DNA of 64,000 bases, from NCBI GenBank assembly GCA_977006965.1, contig OZ345357.1:1860001-1924000 (forward strand), written 5' to 3'. How positions within the stretch are numbered: the first letter of the stretch is position 1; every line of letters starts with the position of its first letter. The notes beneath the pieces are model-generated. The model was not told where the DNA came from, did no database searches, and saw only the letters and a program-made list of their open reading frames with translations. The DNA comes from Phymatolithon calcareum. Taxonomy: Eukaryota > Rhodophyta > Florideophyceae > Hapalidiales. The position numbers and the translations under genes were made by a program. This document shows positions 41,120 to 51,856 of this stretch, in pieces.

Positions 41120-41640
41120 TTTGCATTGTCAGCAGTGACCCCCCGCAGTATTTAATAAACAAAGGCGAAGAGATCGCCGTCTTCAACATCCCAGACGGCT
41201 CTCTTCTCCTTAAACATCGCTCGAAGGTTTATGTACACAGACGTAGCCATTACGAATGGATTAGGTTGGTACAGTCCAAAACGCCAATGTTTTTTCTTGA
41301 TGTAGCCCAGCGCGCATTCGAAGATTCTGCACACGGCGTGCGATGCTTATCCAATGATTTGTAGCCGTCCGGGTCGAATACCGAGGCAAAAGTGTGGGAT
41401 TTGTAATGAAATCTATCAACCCAAAAGCTAAATTCACCGAGAACCCAAGGAGTACGAAGAACAAATGACCTTGACAGATTGCACGCACTATCGTAATAAA
41501 CTGTACGCGGGATCTTTTCGAATCGCGTAAAGATAATAGAAAGCGCCATAGAAAGACTTTCGCAGGAGTCCATAACTGAGACTCCAAGTAGCTTAGTATT
41601 GTGGCAGACGCAATGAACGGAGAATAATCCAGGGGAATGA
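41120..41640 (-). pseudogene. KDZ/HMGXB3-like transposase fragment
   Basis: The minus-strand frame 41573-41250 reads VYYDSACNLSRSFVLRTPW, then VDRFHYKSHT, FDPDGYKSLD and CAESSNARWATSRKNIGVLD. The order YDxACNL, DRFHxxxHT and AExxN is typical of a transposase-derived family best known from HMGXB3 and from Kyakuja-Dileera-Zisupton (KDZ)-like elements. The family name rests on motif recall. The N-terminal part and the end of the domain are missing. Confidence 0.5.
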
Positions 41641-42450
41641 GAGCTACAATTCCCTAGCAGAACGCAAAGATTATAAATGGCTTACGTTGGCTCATAAATG
41701 TATAATGAATGGCAAATAATATTATGAATGGCCTATGTATGCCTCATATATAATTTGAAGTGAAAATGCATTTTCAAGGCTTTGAACATTTCAGTGGTCT
41801 CGAATTTGTAAAACGCATTTATAATGCATTCATTAGTTGTATCTGATTTTTCATCAGACACAAATACGTATATAGTTTTATTAGCACTGTTGCGATTTTC
41901 GGTAAAGCATTTTCAGATTGTAGCCAATGAGTTAACAGAACGAGAAAATAGAGCTCGAGGCGTTTTCTTTTGCAGGAAGAATTAATTTTGATGCCAGTTG
42001 GGAGCCAATAGTTCATTGTAATAATATTGCGCAAAGCTACTGTGTATGGGATATGCTACGAGCAAGGCATACACTGGGATTTGCAGCTAGGGTCACGGCA
42101 TAGAACTTGTGGAAGAATCATACATGAATGTTAAAATCTAAAGCGTGCTAATGAGAGAACTTACTGGAAACAAAACTCTTTCCTCAGTTTCACCCTTTTC
42201 CATTCTCGCACGTCCGACCGCGTTATGTACCACTCAGAATCTATATACCTGAAAATACGCCGGAGGCAGGGGCTGCGAATAATTATGACTCTCTTTCGTT
42301 ACGCACTGACTCTGTATCTCAGAGCGCCTGCCGAGATGCGCCCCACTTCCGAGGTTGATGGTAGTCGGTGAACGCGGCGCGATGCGCGGCGCGACTGTGG
42401 AATCTCTGGCGCTCGCAGTGACGGTCCACTTGCACCGCGCCACGCGCATG
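41641..42450. other. AT-rich region, no gene
   Basis: This region is strongly AT-rich between 41690 and 42040, with short frames only. It becomes GC-richer near 42330, where the hypothetical gene region begins. Confidence 0.45.
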
Positions 42451-42466
42451 CTACAATAGTCCACAC

Positions 42467-43519
42467 TTGCGGCTCGTGCGAGCAGTGACGGGGAAGACAC
42501 GACCAGAGCATCGCTCTGCCATTCGAGTACAGTTGCTCCGATACGCATGCGCTGCTCGCGAGAATAAAGGTCTTCTCGGGGCCTACGCTCTGGTTTTTCA
42601 GGCGGGACTAGCGATCGATTATACGGAACCGGTGAAACTTGTGGCGGCTCCAGGGGCTTTCGAAAAGGAATGGCGGCTGGCGGCGCAGAAGGATATTCTT
42701 GCGTATCTGGCCGAGCATCCCGTACAGCCGGAGGGGAAAGGGGGAATTAGAGACGTTCAGTGCCGTGCGGCGGGATGGTGATGAAGTCGTGGTGTCGCTT
42801 TCGAGAGCGTTTTTGTTTGCGAAGAGACCGAAGGAGGCAATAGATATATTGTATGATGTGAAAGCAACGCGCAACACAAATGACACCAGCGTTCACGTCT
42901 CGGCTGCCGCAAGCGATACGCTTGACGATGTGTGTGCTGAAAGTGTGGCAGTACGTCGGTTCGCATAGAAGCGTCCTGTTTCCGCGAGCGCGCAGTGGGC
43001 GGCCGCGAATGCATCTCTTTGCGCTGAGGAGGTGCAGGATGCGCAACGCGCTGGAAATTCTCGATGAAATCGGGCTGCGATTCGACATGAATGATGAAGA
43101 CGCGGAGAAATGTGCGGCGCGGAGATTGCTACGCAGGACGTGCGGGGTGCTGCTGATTTGTGAATTCGTGGGAATGGAGGGCAAATGGGATATTCTCGGC
43201 GGCTCAGGTTGCTGGGAAGCGTTTGCGGGAGTGGGGCGTTCGCGGCCGGAGAGCCGGCGTATTAGAACCGCGTTCTGGGGCGTGCAGCGGACGACGGCTA
43301 GAATGAAGGTGAAACTCAATGGATTTTTCGGCGCCAGTCACGGCGGAAGAATGGGGAATGGGGAAAAGTGTTTAGAAAACCGGTTTCGCATGCAATGCAG
43401 ATGATTGATGAGGAGAAGAAAGCGTTTATGGATGCGGTATGTGAGGGGATTAAGAGTGGGATGGAGAGCCTGAGTAACCTTGTGGAATCTTTGCAAGCGG
43501 CTGTGAAGAATGTTGAATA
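42467..43519 (+). pseudogene. Hypothetical gene, frameshifted
   Basis: Coding-like sequence runs on the plus strand through successive frames. The first is CAARENKGLLGAYALVFQAG and EKEWRLAAQKDILAYLAEHP. After a shift near 42735 it reads DEVVVSLSRAFLFAKRPKEA. After another, near 42960, it reads MRNALEILDEIGLRFDMNDE and CGVLLICEFVGMEGKWDILG. Last comes MQMIDEEKKAFMDAVCEGIK, ending at 43519. Amino-acid composition is protein-like in each. No family is recognised. The frame changes could be small introns or mutations; splice signals do not force either reading. Confidence 0.4.
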
Positions 43520-43772
43520 GATCATCGTGCTGTGGAGATGATGTAGATTTGCAAACTAAAACTTAATCCAACAGATGCAGTGCAGACCCTGCATGAAAAT
43601 AATGGGAAGGGAGGGTCAGGGTTTTGTAGGAAAGGGCTCTAGAGTGGTATTGAGAGTGTTTAATGCATACTACGTAAAGAATTCGTACGCACAAGTCGTC
43701 TCCTTGAGGCTTTTTCCTCCACAACTGATCCTTTCGTAATCGTCACTCTTCATGACTGTCACTATTTTTTAT

Positions 43773-44924
43773 CTATATCCGTTTGCGGTTTCGTCGTTTT
43801 CTTTTAGTCTCTGCAGTACTTTCAGAGCCACTTCCACTTAATAGATCAGCATCCGCAGAGGAATACTGACGCCTGCATCTCTTACCTTTCGCCGTTTTAT
43901 GATTTCTCTGCTCTTTCCTGGAGTCAAATGCACGACCAGCACTCTTATTTGCATCTGCATTGTCACTGTTAAGCGCGGAAACCTGAACATGTTTTCCGTG
44001 CCCTGTTGAATAGACCGCTTGCCCACTAGGCACACGAGAATTACGTGCTCTAGCCGGAAGCTCTTCCTCATCCATGTTATTCCCGTGCACTTGAGTTATA
44101 TCTGGAGCTTTCTCATGCTTCATATTGACAAGCTTGAAGCGAAAGAGAGCAAATGTCGCCCAGGACCCCACTGGAACTTGGAGTATTGGATATTTCCTCT
44201 CAAGCTTTGCGCACACGGTGGCGTACTCTTTGAGGAAAGTGCTACCATCGTTATCCCAGCTTGTTTCTATTTCTTGCAAAGTCATCTTTCCCAACTTTGG
44301 CCTAAACAGATCATTTCCACCCAAAATGATGCCCACTGAATGCATTGTTTCCCTTGAAAATGATTTACCGGTCCCCTCCATCTGGGGGATCGCTATTCTT
44401 CCATCCGTTTTTGCCGCTTCATTATATTTTTCAATGCCTTGTTTTCGAGCACATCCTACGGAAAACGAAGAACCTTTTTTCGTAGTGCGGTTTTGGTTTG
44501 GCTTTGGAATTGTGCATTTAAACTCGCGATATGATCCTCGAACAGCCTTGACTCTGTTGTTCCGCATCTCAGTAGTTTCAAGGCGAGCGACTACTGCCAT
44601 CGTAACTCTATTTGCCACTTTGTCTGCAATTTTAGCAAGCGTGGATGTCAAATTGTCTTCAATGCGTTGTTCCAGGGCGTCAATCCTAGATAATACGATG
44701 TTGACTGGATCATCGTCAGAGTGATCTGAAATTTCAGAGCTCTCCGCACTGTCCTGCGGGCAAAAGAGTTCGAATGGGCTATCGCACACCGTTTTACCTT
44801 TGGGATCTTGGGGCAGTTTGTCTTCAGTCTTTGTCAAGAGAGCGCCACAGTATTCAATTACGCGGACTCCCTCCACCAACATTTTATGTTGCGCTGAGTC
44901 TAGGTTTTCAATATGTAAATACAA
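43773..44924 (-). CDS. Plavaka-associated accessory protein (unrecognised)
   Basis: This 383-residue frame is divergent from the Tnp2-type transposase and separated from it by 430 bp of tandem repeats, so it probably belongs to the same element. It has an acidic stretch (AESSEISDHSDDD near 61-73), a possible coiled coil (VNIVLSRIDALEQRIEDNLT), a basic segment and a C-terminal nuclear-localisation-like tail ending RKRRNRKRI. The centre includes MTLQEIETSWDNDGSTFLKEY, which suggests a folded domain of unknown type. A DNA-binding accessory role is inference from position and charge. Confidence 0.62.
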   Translation of the reverse strand: MYLHIENLDSAQHKMLVEGVRVIEYCGALLTKTEDKLPQDPKGKTVCDSPFELFCPQDSAESSEISDHSDDDPVNIVLSRIDALEQRIEDNLTSTLAKIADKVANRVTMAVVARLETTEMRNNRVKAVRGSYREFKCTIPKPNQNRTTKKGSSFSVGCARKQGIEKYNEAAKTDGRIAIPQMEGTGKSFSRETMHSVGIILGGNDLFRPKLGKMTLQEIETSWDNDGSTFLKEYATVCAKLERKYPILQVPVGSWATFALFRFKLVNMKHEKAPDITQVHGNNMDEEELPARARNSRVPSGQAVYSTGHGKHVQVSALNSDNADANKSAGRAFDSRKEQRNHKTAKGKRCRRQYSSADADLLSGSGSESTAETKRKRRNRKRI

Positions 44925-45125
44925 TTTTATTTCAGTTGACTCGAAACGTTCTTATTTCCCTGTAAATACTTTCAAAAAGCTCTCTCCCGAAAATGCTTTA
45001 TGGTCTGCCGAGTCTAAGTTTTCAAAATGTAAACACGAATTTATTTCAGTTGACACGCAAGACTATGTCTCCCTGAATATACTTACAAATCTCCCTCTCT
45101 CAAAATGCTGCGCTGCGAGTCTGAA
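44880..45125. repeat. Tandem repeats of about 110 bp
   Basis: Two nearly complete units and a partial third can be aligned. gagtctaggttttcaa, near 44897, recurs as gagtctaagttttcaaa at 45010 and as gagtctgaa near 45117. Both full units contain tttatttcagttgac and ctccc. They sit between divergent genes, a usual place for transposase-binding or promoter repeats. Confidence 0.7.
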
Positions 45126-45357
45126 TCACGGGACTACTCTTGAAACACCTCTGAAAGATGCAGTACTATCTATGTCCAGCGCTGTATGGATGCAGGTGTA
45201 ACGGTCGCCCAAGAAGATGGAGAACGACTCAAGAACACAAAAGAATTGCAGAGAAGAGATTGAAGGTGAGTCTACCAGATGCCTACCTCTACACAGCAGT
45301 ACCCTTCTGGATATTTCTGCGTCTTCAGGAGATAGGTAAAAGAGGAAGCGAAGGCAT

Positions 45358-47616
45358 ATGGAGGACAATCGGAATGGGACGAAGCGTAGGGAGGTTTCAA
45401 AACAGACTTCTGCGGGATTTTTCGCCAGCTCATTGCAGGGTTCATCTCCAGGCCAGTATATTTCAGAGAGTCAAGAGGAAGAAATGAGTGACGACATGGT
45501 GGGGACTCCCGCTCCAAGCAATAATTCGAGTTCCACATTTTCGGGCACCACCGACATTGATGACCATGTTGCTTCGCTTTTCAAGATTACAGGTGACTCT
45601 ATCAAGGAAGATGGAGACGAAATTGTATGCGAAGATCGATCGTCGGTTTCAACATGCTCATCCGTGCTTTCTCTTGTACGTGAACAGTTACCCACAAGCC
45701 CCATTCATATATTTATGAAGACACACAAATATCTTATTGAATATTGGCTTAAGCACAAACTTTCCGTGGCAGCAATGGATGACTTGCTCAAATTGATGCA
45801 ACCGCCACTTCATACATGGAAAAGTGTGGTCGCCGGACTTTACAGAACAGAGGATATCATTGTTGAAAGCCATCCTATGTGTGCAGAGGGACACCGAGCC
45901 TTATCAATTTGCCTTCAAGGCTCCGTGGAGCAATGTGACTTTGCCAAATGCAATGGTGCAATCAAGAGCTATAGCGTGTTCAAATTGTGGCCAAGACTCA
46001 GGGCTAGACTTCAAAGCGATATCTATGGTCCCCAGCTTTTCGAATACCACAGAGCTAGACTGGAAGAAATTGGCAAAGGTGAGGAAGTGAGTTTCTACTG
46101 CGATTTTTACGATGGGAAACTCCTTCGTGAATATATCCAAAACAACGGAGGTGCCAAACGTTTTGAAAATGACGTGCTTTTAATTCTGAGCGGCGATGGT
46201 GCGCAGCCCCACACCTCCGGTGAGTACTATTTTTGGCCATTCGTCGCAACTATTGGAAACGTATCACCAGGGTGTCGTGTGAAAACATCTAACATGCTAC
46301 CAATCATGTGTATTCCGGGACCGAAGGAGCCTTCAGATCTTCTGTCTTTTCTTTCTCCTCTTCTAGATGAACTAGAAGAACTTGAAAAGGGCGTGCAATT
46401 CACGCTTTTGGACGGAAGTGTTGTAACAGTACGAGTTCACGTCATTTTATTTCTCGGAGACTCCCCAGCCATTTGCAAATTATGCTGTCTCAAGGGAAGT
46501 AATGGATACAGACCATGCAGATTCTGCATTATTTCTGGCATCAATGATAATCCAAGCAAAACAATGTACTATCCTAGTTTCCTGGTGCACATGAACGAGG
46601 TACAAACGCTTTGGGACCCCCACGCACTACGGCTGCGAACAACAGATGGGACAGAAAAGATATTTAGGAAACTACATAAGGTCTCTAAACGTGTCAGAAG
46701 AGGTGAGAGAGACAGCAAAAAGAAACTGGACGAGGGGAGAAAAAATACTGGCGTCAATTCGGAATCTTCTCTGGTCAACCGCCTGAAATTTTTGGTACCA
46801 TTTCAAAGCTTTCCTATTGATTCGATGCACTGCCTGTTGTTGAACGTCGCGAAAAACACTATCGAAGCCTTTTACAATGTTGGAATAATCAGCAAGTTGT
46901 CCGAAAAACGTATTGACGACTCTATTTCTCGTTTTTTATCTGGAGTTCCATCCATTTCAAGGCCTCCAAGGTCCTTGAAGTACAGAAAGACATTCAAAGC
47001 TTCGGCATGGAAGTTTTTCGTATGTTACATCTCTCTTGTGGTATTTCATGATGTACTCCCTGTACAAGTTCTGGAAGGGTGGGGATGCTTCGTGAGAGTT
47101 GTAGAGCTTTCATTTTCTCCTCACGTTTTGAAAGAAGATGTTGATGAGCTCAGGGAAAAGGCACTCCTCTTCTACGAGTTTGTTGAAAAAACACTTTGCG
47201 AAGGGGATCGGAAGAAAATGCATATTTGCACGTATACAATGCATCTTATTCTTCACCTTGAGGAGAATGTGAAGAACTGGGGGCCTCTACTAAATTACTC
47301 TCAATTTCCAATGGAAAGGCTTATTGGCGAGACCGTGCATTCTTTGCACGCACGAAACTTGGCAGCTGAGTCCGTTCGCGAGATCTGGCGTCTAATGGAA
47401 TCATACAAGAACTATGTGATGCGAACTGAAACTGAACATTCATCGGGGAATACAAATCTTTTGAGAAATGTGAACCATTTTCCACGGCCTGACCTGCACA
47501 TCAAATCAAACGTGAAAGGCATGGAAGAAATTATTTTTTGCCACCCAAAGTGTGATTCCACAATAGTCGACTTTGAGAGTGAGTTTAACGTTCGAATTCG
47601 ATCCCAGCTCGAATGA
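45358..47616 (+). CDS. Tnp2-type transposase, Plavaka-like
   Basis: This 752-residue frame is a cut-and-paste transposase of the CACTA-related Tnp2/Plavaka group. The first catalytic aspartate lies in LLILSGDGAQ (D280). The hallmark CIPGPKEPSDLLSFLSPLLD follows near 318-337, and a second aspartate sits in ILFLGDSPAI (D368), just before CKLCCLKGSNGYRPCRFC, a cysteine cluster seen in this group. A glutamate in YSQFPMERLIGETVH near 665 may complete the triad. Upstream, another frame (45158-45260) encodes CPALYGCRCNGRPRRW, which resembles the N-terminal zinc-binding segment of the group, so the start may lie further left across an intron or frameshift. Confidence 0.88.
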   Translation: MEDNRNGTKRREVSKQTSAGFFASSLQGSSPGQYISESQEEEMSDDMVGTPAPSNNSSSTFSGTTDIDDHVASLFKITGDSIKEDGDEIVCEDRSSVSTCSSVLSLVREQLPTSPIHIFMKTHKYLIEYWLKHKLSVAAMDDLLKLMQPPLHTWKSVVAGLYRTEDIIVESHPMCAEGHRALSICLQGSVEQCDFAKCNGAIKSYSVFKLWPRLRARLQSDIYGPQLFEYHRARLEEIGKGEEVSFYCDFYDGKLLREYIQNNGGAKRFENDVLLILSGDGAQPHTSGEYYFWPFVATIGNVSPGCRVKTSNMLPIMCIPGPKEPSDLLSFLSPLLDELEELEKGVQFTLLDGSVVTVRVHVILFLGDSPAICKLCCLKGSNGYRPCRFCIISGINDNPSKTMYYPSFLVHMNEVQTLWDPHALRLRTTDGTEKIFRKLHKVSKRVRRGERDSKKKLDEGRKNTGVNSESSLVNRLKFLVPFQSFPIDSMHCLLLNVAKNTIEAFYNVGIISKLSEKRIDDSISRFLSGVPSISRPPRSLKYRKTFKASAWKFFVCYISLVVFHDVLPVQVLEGWGCFVRVVELSFSPHVLKEDVDELREKALLFYEFVEKTLCEGDRKKMHICTYTMHLILHLEENVKNWGPLLNYSQFPMERLIGETVHSLHARNLAAESVREIWRLMESYKNYVMRTETEHSSGNTNLLRNVNHFPRPDLHIKSNVKGMEEIIFCHPKCDSTIVDFESEFNVRIRSQLE

Positions 47617-48178
47617 TTTTACGAAACAAGTCTTGATATTGGATTTGTTGAGGCTGCTGCACTCGTGGCTAGGCACGAAAATGTGAGATTGTGGAACAGA
47701 ATGGCTTTTGAGAACCAGTTCAATGACGAAGCAAGAGTGAACTATATAAGTGTGAAGCACGATAATCCGAGACTGAGGAAAACCTTTTACGTGGCCTGCC
47801 GATTTGACGAAAAAGAAGAGGAAAGCGATCCTGAGTCTCTGTACTACGGAAAGGTGAAGAAGTTTTTTGTCGCACGAAATCTATCTTGGGGAAGAGAGGA
47901 GAGTGTACGTGTTCGTGGTGGCGTCTTGGATAGTGAATGGGCTCGAGAAGGGGGATAACGGACTGATTTTCGCGAAGAAAAAGCTGGACTCTGCCCGTCT
48001 ATTCTCTCGATCGTCAACTGAAAGCTCTGAAGTTGTGCAAAGGCAGATTTATGTTGTGGAGACTTTCCTGGACACAAGAAGGCGAAGTAAGAATAGAACT
48101 TATTTTGTCGATCCTGAACGACAGAGGGAGACATTGCTGAGCCAGACCTCCGAAGTTACTCTCGGAGGTATTTGCTAG
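47617..48178 (+). pseudogene. C-terminal extension of the Plavaka transposase, frameshifted
   Basis: After the stop at 47616, sequence in a neighbouring frame continues as LVARHENVRLWNRMAFENQF and LYYGKVKKFFVARNL. Another shift follows near 47905 to VYVFVVASWIVNGLEKGD and then RQIYVVETFLDTRRRSKN. The phrase about a Y-G-K-V followed by a beta-rich end is typical of the C-terminal domain of Tnp2/Plavaka proteins. At least two indels separate it from the main frame, so this copy is probably inactive unless an intron explains one of them. Confidence 0.55.
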
Positions 48179-49525
48179 TGGGCGAGACCTGCGAAGTTGT
48201 TAAACTAGTCCGTGCGCTCCGTTGCTATGCGTCGAGGCTCTCGAAGCACTTGTTCCACCCGTCGAATTTGGTAGGAGACTGGAAGGTGACGAAAATAATC
48301 TACACGTATCTGCCCGCGGATAGTCAAGAGAGCGTCGTAACACTCCGACGATCCCTGTGCGATGTCGATGCCGATGCTGATGTAGACGGCCTTGGGGTAC
48401 CCCATGACATAGATATGATGACCAGGGACGTCGCTAAACTCAACCGTGCAGCTCTCGTTGCAAGGTCATACATATAAAAAAGCAAAATTCTAAGCCTGTT
48501 CCTCCATCCTTCTCTTCCGGTATGAGAGCTGGTGCAAGAGCACCTTTCTGGGGCGAGACGAGGTTCTTGTCACTTAAATCCTCTAGCACAAAGTTGAGAG
48601 CACACTGGAAGCTAACTTTAGCTTCCATATGATAGAATACAAAAGTATTGTAGGTTGCCAATTTACTCCATCAAGGAGGCACCGGGAATTGTACGGAATT
48701 GTTATTTATGGTCCTGGGCATAGGGTACATCTAGGCCTGTCATCAAATTTATTATCATATCAAAATATATACAGATTTTTGTACGAAAGCTGCAGGCAAA
48801 CGTCATACATACATAAACGAATATAATAGACGAGAACTCTCTAAAATCAAATGATCTTTATTTGTCCGTAAATATCTAATCCTCTGTTGTGCCGTTTTCC
48901 ATCGATAGATAGATAGAAATTTTTTGTATTTGCAGATTTTCGAATATTTTAGATTATAGTGGACGAAGATGTTATCCAATCATATTTAATATTTTTTCTG
49001 ATTCAGCTCCTCTGCGCTCTGCAAAAGTACATAAAAGGATAATCAAAGCTAGGTGTGAGCTGAAGACAAACACATCCACTACTTATCCTGTAAAACATTC
49101 ATTAGTAAACCTCACACGTCGCTTTACTAAAACATTTGCGAACTGCAACTTCTGCTAGGGATTCTTTTACATTTTGTTGCACTTATCTGAGGTGACCTCA
49201 GGATGCGCGTTCGCGTCAAGAAAAGTAAATATTGGGAGATAGAACCTCTACCCGGGAAAAAATCGCCGCTCATCTCGGGATCTTCTGATCCGAGGTCACT
49301 TGAGCTTGATGAAACGTGCGTACCCATGTGTATGTTTATGCGAAATATCTTCATCATGCTGGAACTTCTTTAACTTGCTGTCGTTTGCTTTAAAGCACTC
49401 TACTGCCTCATCAAGACGTTTGCAAATGCTAATGATGCCCGCCGGACAATTGGTGCAAGTTTACTCGATTGCGATAGATGCGATACTGCTCGGTTCTCAG
49501 TGGTTAAGTTGCAAAACATAAAAGC
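48179..49525. other. No supportable gene between the Plavaka and Copia elements
   Basis: AT-rich stretches lie near 48700-49000. The 3' LTR of the Copia element should fall here, but I found no sequence repeated beyond 54.8 kb. No gene is supported. Confidence 0.4.
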
Positions 49526-49529
49526 CAGT

Positions 49530-50836
49530 CTACTCGTCGATGGACAATACTGTTCGAGCTCTCCGCCTGAGGACAGTACTTTGTTGACACCCTAATAACA
49601 CGACCATATTTTTGATTTGGTCTTCATTGTTGTGAAACGATACGTCTTCGTAAACTGTGAGTCGCAGAGTGTCATAATCTAAAGCGGGGTATTGCAGCTT
49701 TAGATCTGAGGTGGACTTGAGATGCCGGACAATTCGGTTCAACTCTTTTATACTCTCTGCACCAAAGTTTCTCTCGACGATATTCGCGAGCTTGGAGTTT
49801 GCGCAGGCAATATCTGGACGGATTTTTCCTACCCAAGATAGTTTTGCTCTCTCTGATCGGAACTTGTCGAAGGAGTTATCTGGTTTCATAAGCTGCAGAT
49901 GCTCAATATACTCCTGCTGGGAAAGAGTTTTCGAGGTCCTTGTTTGGAGAACTGAATTCTTGTCAGGTTCTTTTGTATCGAATTCTTCAGCGGTTTCTCT
50001 GCTTGAAGTTGACTCAAAAGATTTGTCACCAGTTCTAAGGATATCGACGACATAAGTTCCAGATAATCCAACTAGTTTCTTTCCCATTAGTCGGGAAAAA
50101 AGGGAGAAGTCACCATGAGTTTTTTTCCTTTTGAGCCTGTCAATGTGGTGGTTTTGGAGAGTTTCTCCCCAGTAGTCACTGGAGTCAGAAGGACCGTAAA
50201 GTGGCTTTACAATTTTGAGGAGCTCGTTCTGCTGAAGGTCTAACTCCTTAGACTTGATGAAAACATCACGTTTTAGTTGGTTTTCAGACTGGAGGTGTGC
50301 TTGCTTGACATCAATTGACCAAATGTCCAGGTTGAGGACAGCGGCAAGCGCAGTTAGGAGTTTAATGGAAGACTGCTTCAGGGTGTTCGCGTTGCAGATT
50401 ATCGTTCATTTGTCCTTATCGCGGTGCCTCCTAGCACGAATCTTGATTTCAAGACTTCCTTTTCAGTGCCTATGTTCTTAATACAGAGCACATAGCGAGA
50501 ATGGATGATATTCGGATTTTCTCCAACTTCTTCTCGAAGGACGATTTTAAAAGGCCCGCGCTCTATCAGGCCCAGAATCTCTTTCTTCTTTGCTTCGTCG
50601 AATTTTTCTTCTCTCGGGTCAGAATTCGTGATTATTTCGTTAAGGTATATTGAGGCAGGTGCTTCATTGAGAAGTTGAGAAATTGAAGGAAGATTTGCTG
50701 GTTTGACCTGTGCAAGATTGAAGCTATCTGGTCCTTCCCGCGTTCCGAGGGCAACCAGCACTTGTCGCAGTGGACAACAAGGTGTGGACCTATCCAGTGT
50801 TTCAACTTCTCTCGGTAGACGTAAACTGGAGTCCAT
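49530..50836 (-). pseudogene. Copia reverse transcriptase and RNase H region
   Basis: The 5' part (50836-50399) contains EILGLIERGPFKIVLREEV and RYVLCIKNIGTEKEVLKSRF, which open Copia reverse transcriptases. After a frameshift near 50395 the frame runs on as LDIWSIDVKQAHLQ, LLKIVKPLYGPSDSSDYW and LVGLSGTYVVDILRTGD. The catalytic box that should read YVDD is YVVD (50043-50054), losing an essential aspartate. Further on, KLSWVGKIRPDIACANSKLA and LRLTVYEDVSFHNNEDQ correspond to the connection and RNase H regions; DVSF stands where DASF is usual. It is certainly inactive. Confidence 0.85.
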
Positions 50837-50954
50837 GGCTGAAATCGGTATTCTGAGGCCCGAGGGGGGCTATGTTGATAGCTCTGTTCAGTCTCGAGGC
50901 GCTGAAAAGTCATGAAAACTCTTCCTGAGCAGTTTGGAGAGCCTTGAAGCGGTG

Positions 50955-51780
50955 TTATTGATTTGGGAACTCGCTATAGACTTCTACGGTTTTTGGGAGA
51001 TGTCCAAAGACAAGCAAGCTGGGAACTAGTCCATCGGGCCCTGCAGTATCGTTCATTGCTTTAACGGAAATTGACAAGAGGAGCTCGTAAGAAATGTTGG
51101 GTTGTTCCATCTTATCTTTCTTACAGATTCTGCGAAGCATGGCATGGTATGTCTCTCCTTTCCCAAGGGAGTTATGAGACTCTCTGCGGTATGCTTAGGG
51201 TCGATCTTAGCTGTGTTGTTTCCAGAATGCGGAAACGAAGACAGAACCTTGGTCAGTGAGCATGCAGTCGGGGAAGCCAATGTAGAGATTCGACTGGGCG
51301 GACAGGAATGTGTTCCATACGGATTCAGCACTCATCCCGTTTATTTTCTTTGGCAAGAATTTTGCGGCGCTAAAGTTTGTTCCTGCATCGACAATATGTA
51401 ACACAGTGTTTCCATGGAGATACATAATGTCAAGGAGTAGAACGTGGTTAAATTTGACGTTCTCGTCGTCTCTGACTTGGAAAGTTAAAGCGCGAGGCGA
51501 ATATTTTTGGCAAGGATGACAGGAAGCGGTTATATCCTTGACAGGTTCATGAGTCTCTGGTGTGAGCTGTTAGGGGGCGGCTCATTTTAAGAAATTGTTT
51601 AGTTTCTCAGAGCTTGGGTGGAGGAGATGCTTATGTATGCGGAGTACTTGGGCTCTGGTGAAGAACGTCTGGGATATTGGTTTCCAAGTAAGGCATATGT
51701 GTACGTTTTGGCGGACTAAGCGAAGTTCCCAGCCTTCGGAGACGGACTGTAGTACGTTCTGAACGGTGAGGACGTTCCAC
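50955..51780 (-). pseudogene. Copia integrase region
   Basis: The HHCC zinc-binding part is readable near 51640 (LRIHKHLLHPSSEKLN) and 51520 (CHPCQKYSPRAL). The catalytic core follows with HIVDAGTNFSAAKF (first aspartate) and CMLTDQGSVFVSAFWKQ (second aspartate) in the frame ending at 51207. The remainder continues in the frame 51140-50955, which contains ISVKAMNDTAGPDGLVPSLL. Frame changes near 51210 and 51100 break the gene. Confidence 0.8.
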
Positions 51781-51856
51781 TGTTGTCCATCGAGGGAATT
51801 GGATATCTAGGACTCTTACAGTTGTAAAATTGGATATCTAGGTCTACTCGGTCTGT

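Noticed and set aside
42747-43319. Minus-strand 190-residue frame opposite the hypothetical gene
   Set aside because: It is serine- and arginine-rich in the way antisense frames of GC-rich genes often are; the plus strand has better protein-like blocks.
48179-49525. Search for the Copia 3' LTR
   Set aside because: No sequence here matched the region beyond 54.8 kb; the LTRs may be lost or too diverged to see.
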